A DNA stretch of 64,000 bases from Maritimibacter sp. HL-12. GTDB lineage: Bacteria > Pseudomonadota > Alphaproteobacteria > Rhodobacterales > Rhodobacteraceae. Positions 61,958 through 64,000 of the stretch are shown in pieces (position 1 is the first letter of the stretch; the number at the start of each line of letters is the position of its first letter). The position numbers and the translations under genes are program-made. The stretch covers positions 2,350,122 through 2,414,121 of the forward strand of contig NZ_FXBQ01000001.1 in NCBI RefSeq assembly GCF_900177545.1. Direction: 5' to 3'. The notes below the pieces were generated by a model. The model was not told where the DNA came from. It ran no database searches and saw only the letters and a program-made list of their open reading frames with translations.

Positions 61958-63273
61958 TGCCGTCCTATACTGTGCGGGAGTGGGATACGCTGCCACATGG
62001 CGACGGTGAGGGCTCCATTCCCGCGCATCTGGCAAGTCGGTTGGTTGCGCTCGCGAAAACTTCATCCTTTGCCGGCCGAGGTGGCGGCGGAGTACTGGAG
62101 GATCGACGGCACGAGCTACGGGCCCGTGGTGTGGTTGGTGTGATTGCTGCGCAGGGTTGCAGCCTCGAGATCCTTCCAAAAATCGACATTATGCAAGAGG
62201 AAGGGGCGGAACGGCAGAACGCCGCGATCCGCAAACGTCTTGTCCATATGCTCGCGGTGGCGCTGAATCTGAAGATCGACATGGGGCGGATCACCGACCT
62301 GGACTGGCAGCGCGACACGCTTCTTGAGATCCTGATCCGTGTATTCTGTGACAAGCTGACCGAAGCGGTCCGCCGCGGTATGCCTCGTCGCTATCTCGGT
62401 CATGAGGACGATCTTTCGGCCCTGCGCGGCACGCTCGATGTGCCGCGTCAATTTACCCGCCATGCAGCGAACCCGGGACGCCTTGCTTGTCGTTTCGATG
62501 AGTTGTCGCAAGACATTGCGCTCAACCACATCATGAAAGCAGCCGTGGCGCATCTGTTCAGGATGTCCAGAAGTGCGGCCAATCAGCAGCGCCTTCGCGA
62601 ACTAGCCTTCGTCTATGCCGAGATCTCGGATGTTCCGGTGCCGGCTCTAAAATGGGGAGAGGTCATCATCGACCGGACCAACCGCGCGTGGCAGGATCTA
62701 CTCGGCATGGCTCAACTGTTCTTGCGTAATCGATATCAGACGACGAGCAGCGGCTCGGGGCAAGGCACAGCGCTTCTATTCGAGATGAACGCCCTTTTTG
62801 AGGAGTATGTCGGTAGACTGGTCACGCGCGCTCTCGCCGGAACCGAGTTCCGCGTCACGCTGCAGGGTGGGCGACTTTTCTGCCTCAGCTCTCTTGATGA
62901 CGACCGCGCCGTATTCCAAACCAAGCCAGACATTCTGATCTGGCGGGATGCACAGGTAGTCCATGTGATCGACACGAAATGGAAACGGATATCCGCGCGG
63001 ATTGATGATCCAAAACTGGGTGTTTCTCAGGGTGATGTCTACCAGATGATGGCGTATGCCCATCTCTACAAGGCACCCAAGCTGACGCTGCTCTATCCCC
63101 ATCACGATGGGCTCGGCACCAATGAGGGCGCTCAGGCGCAGTTCCGCATCACGGGTCAGGAGACGTTAGTCGAGACCGCCAGCGTGGACGTGGCCAACGG
63201 GAAGGATCTTGTGGCACGGCTGAGGGACAAGCTCTTTCCAACCATCATGCAGGAGATTCTGGTTTGCCAATAA
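61957..63273 (+). CDS. mcrC: McrC nuclease subunit
   Basis: A 438-aa McrC. The N-terminal part is beta-rich (RRHELRARGVVGVIAAQGCSLEI), and the C-terminal PD-(D/E)XK nuclease core has FQTKPDILIWRDAQ and VIDTKWK, giving the D...D-x-K active site. It would cut DNA when McrB engages a modified site. It is the last gene of the operon, followed by an intrinsic terminator 90 bases on. Confidence 0.93.
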   Translation: MPSYTVREWDTLPHGDGEGSIPAHLASRLVALAKTSSFAGRGGGGVLEDRRHELRARGVVGVIAAQGCSLEILPKIDIMQEEGAERQNAAIRKRLVHMLAVALNLKIDMGRITDLDWQRDTLLEILIRVFCDKLTEAVRRGMPRRYLGHEDDLSALRGTLDVPRQFTRHAANPGRLACRFDELSQDIALNHIMKAAVAHLFRMSRSAANQQRLRELAFVYAEISDVPVPALKWGEVIIDRTNRAWQDLLGMAQLFLRNRYQTTSSGSGQGTALLFEMNALFEEYVGRLVTRALAGTEFRVTLQGGRLFCLSSLDDDRAVFQTKPDILIWRDAQVVHVIDTKWKRISARIDDPKLGVSQGDVYQMMAYAHLYKAPKLTLLYPHHDGLGTNEGAQAQFRITGQETLVETASVDVANGKDLVARLRDKLFPTIMQEILVCQ

Positions 63274-63360
63274 AAATAAGCACTTAGTCGGTGCGAGATT
63301 TGGAGAAGGTTGGACGTCAAGCCCTGCCCCTCCGCCACATTCAGATACTGAATCCGTCCA
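63274..63360. other. 3' flank of McrC with tRNA-like 3' end
   Basis: The sequence around 63308-63337 includes GTCAAGCCCTGCCCCTCCGCCA, but runs of 20 bases at most are quoted: CAAGCCCTGCCCCTCCGCCA. It resembles the 3' end (T-arm and acceptor) of a serine tRNA, but no complete tRNA fold can be drawn upstream. Such fragments often mark att sites of islands. The resemblance may be accidental. Confidence 0.25.
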
Positions 63361-63391
63361 AGGGCCCCGATTGGGGCCTTTTTTCTTTTTT
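63361..63391 (+). terminator. Intrinsic terminator of the McrBC operon
   Basis: Stem GGCCCC (63363-63368), loop GATT, stem GGGGCC (63373-63378), then a T-rich run TTTTTTCTTTTTTTG. It lies about 90 bases after the mcrC stop and is the clearest terminator in the window. The gene on the other side runs leftward, so it may also be a partial barrier for it, but the T-run faces right. Confidence 0.92.
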
Positions 63392-63694
63392 TGTTTCAAA
63401 GGGTGTTGGCAGGGCCATCCGCCCTTCGGAGACTGGGCGCTTGACGCAGAATGCGTCTCCGAATGGCCTGCGTCTGTCTTCGAGCGTCGCTCCGCGGTCA
63501 CGGGTTGGCGAAAAACATCCACGGAATTCCAATGGGTTGCCGCGTTCTTGGGGTCGTCTCATACGCGAGATAAACCAGTGACGGCAAGTCGTCATGGAGG
63601 ATGGTAAACCTGAGCCGGGCGCGTCGTCGGTCGGGCTGCGCGGCTTCAGCGCCGTGCCTTCCCCGGCCTTGCCGGATCCTTCGGTGCGGCAGGC
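63392..63694. other. Intergenic region after the island
   Basis: About 300 bases lying between the terminator and the stop of the next leftward gene. It has several open frames without ribosome sites and no recognisable protein; composition is fairly GC-rich. Nothing further is seen. Confidence 0.4.
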
Positions 63695-64000
63695 TCAATC
63701 GATCCCGAGCGCGTCGGACAGCAGGGTCTCGAACGCGGGCCTGCCTTTTTCGACGGCGGTTTGCAGGCTCGGCGCGTCGGACAGCACAGTCATGAAACCG
63801 GGATCGAGCATGGACATCTCCGGGCGTCCGTCCTCGGCCTCGTAGAAGGCGAAGTTCCCGCAGGGCATCATCGCCATGACGTGCAGGCCGGCTTCGACGA
63901 CGTCGGGACCGAGCGGAAGGTAGCAGATCTTCAGTGCGGTGACCTTGTCGCCCGCCAACCCGAATTCGGCCAGGAAGAGCCAGTCTTCCTCGGCCTCGAC
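63695..64000 (-). CDS. Partial unknown protein running off the right edge
   Basis: The C-terminal 101 residues of a leftward gene that starts beyond 64000. It reads WLFLAEFGLAGDKVTALKIC, then YLPLGPDVVEAGLHVMAMM and MSMLDPGFMTVLSDAPSLQT, an ordinary mixed alpha/beta sequence. No family recognised. Partial at its 5' end only; the stop TGA is at 63695-63697. Confidence 0.7.
   Translation of the reverse strand, partial: VEAEEDWLFLAEFGLAGDKVTALKICYLPLGPDVVEAGLHVMAMMPCGNFAFYEAEDGRPEMSMLDPGFMTVLSDAPSLQTAVEKGRPAFETLLSDALGID

Noticed and set aside
1-64000. CRISPR arrays and tRNA genes
   Set aside because: No regularly spaced direct repeats with unique spacers and no complete cloverleaf could be found by reading; the only repeats are short heptamers near the putative origin.

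Overview
The window is GC-rich DNA with alphaproteobacterial coding style. Small families such as DUF2924, DUF6511, DUF6362, DUF6441, DUF7220 and DUF2793, and the BR0599-type tail protein, point to a member of the Rhodobacterales (Paracoccus/Rhodobacter-like). This assignment is inference; no rRNA or other taxonomic marker is present. No tRNA, rRNA or CRISPR array was recognised.

Region 1 (about 1 to 47.8 kb) is an apparently complete lambda-like, long-tailed temperate prophage. It starts with a leftward serine recombinase plus DUF2924 and a small partner (20-1976). A cargo slot follows, holding an overlapping two-gene module of unknown function and an HNH endonuclease (2114-5123). The early and replication block (5440-15326) has a sigma-like factor, a RecA-fold ATPase, a putative ssDNA-binding protein, an SF2 helicase, a Cas4-like exonuclease, a primase/AAA replication protein, an iteron-like putative origin (13775-13971) and a RuvC-like resolvase. 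A Fic protein, two DNA methyltransferases (ParB-N6/N4 type and C5 type) and small regulators follow (15401-21964). Packaging and head genes are of lambda type (22079-30223). The tail genes include a programmed -1 frameshift (33087-33093), a tape measure protein, a hub with an embedded VWA domain and SPRY-like and jelly-roll tip proteins (31358-46095). Lysis genes end the phage: an M15 endolysin and nested Rz/Rz1 spanins (46092-47691). A 20-bp palindrome and a truncated gene mark the likely right attachment end.

Several AT-richer genes, mostly on the minus strand, interrupt the structural operon: a pRiA4b ORF-3 protein, an unknown 333-aa protein, a HigBA module, and two secreted proteins, one of which carries Ltp repeats typical of superinfection exclusion. 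These look like lysogenic-conversion cargo (morons).

Region 2 (48.1 to 63.3 kb) resembles a genome-defence and DNA-repair island. A five-gene rightward set (small protein, two-helix membrane peptide, SbcD/YhaO-like nuclease, SbcC/YhaN-like ATPase, GIY-YIG protein) is followed by a leftward HEPN protein and WYL regulator. Divergent from these is a tightly overlapping operon of a TM0106-type nuclease-helicase, an McrB with an inserted EVE-like domain, and McrC. It ends in a strong intrinsic terminator (63361-63391). A partial unknown gene runs off the right edge.

The best candidates for something undescribed are the nuclease-helicase/McrB/McrC operon with its HEPN-WYL partner, the 2114-4265 gene pair, and the overprinted reading frame in the C5 methyltransferase gene.
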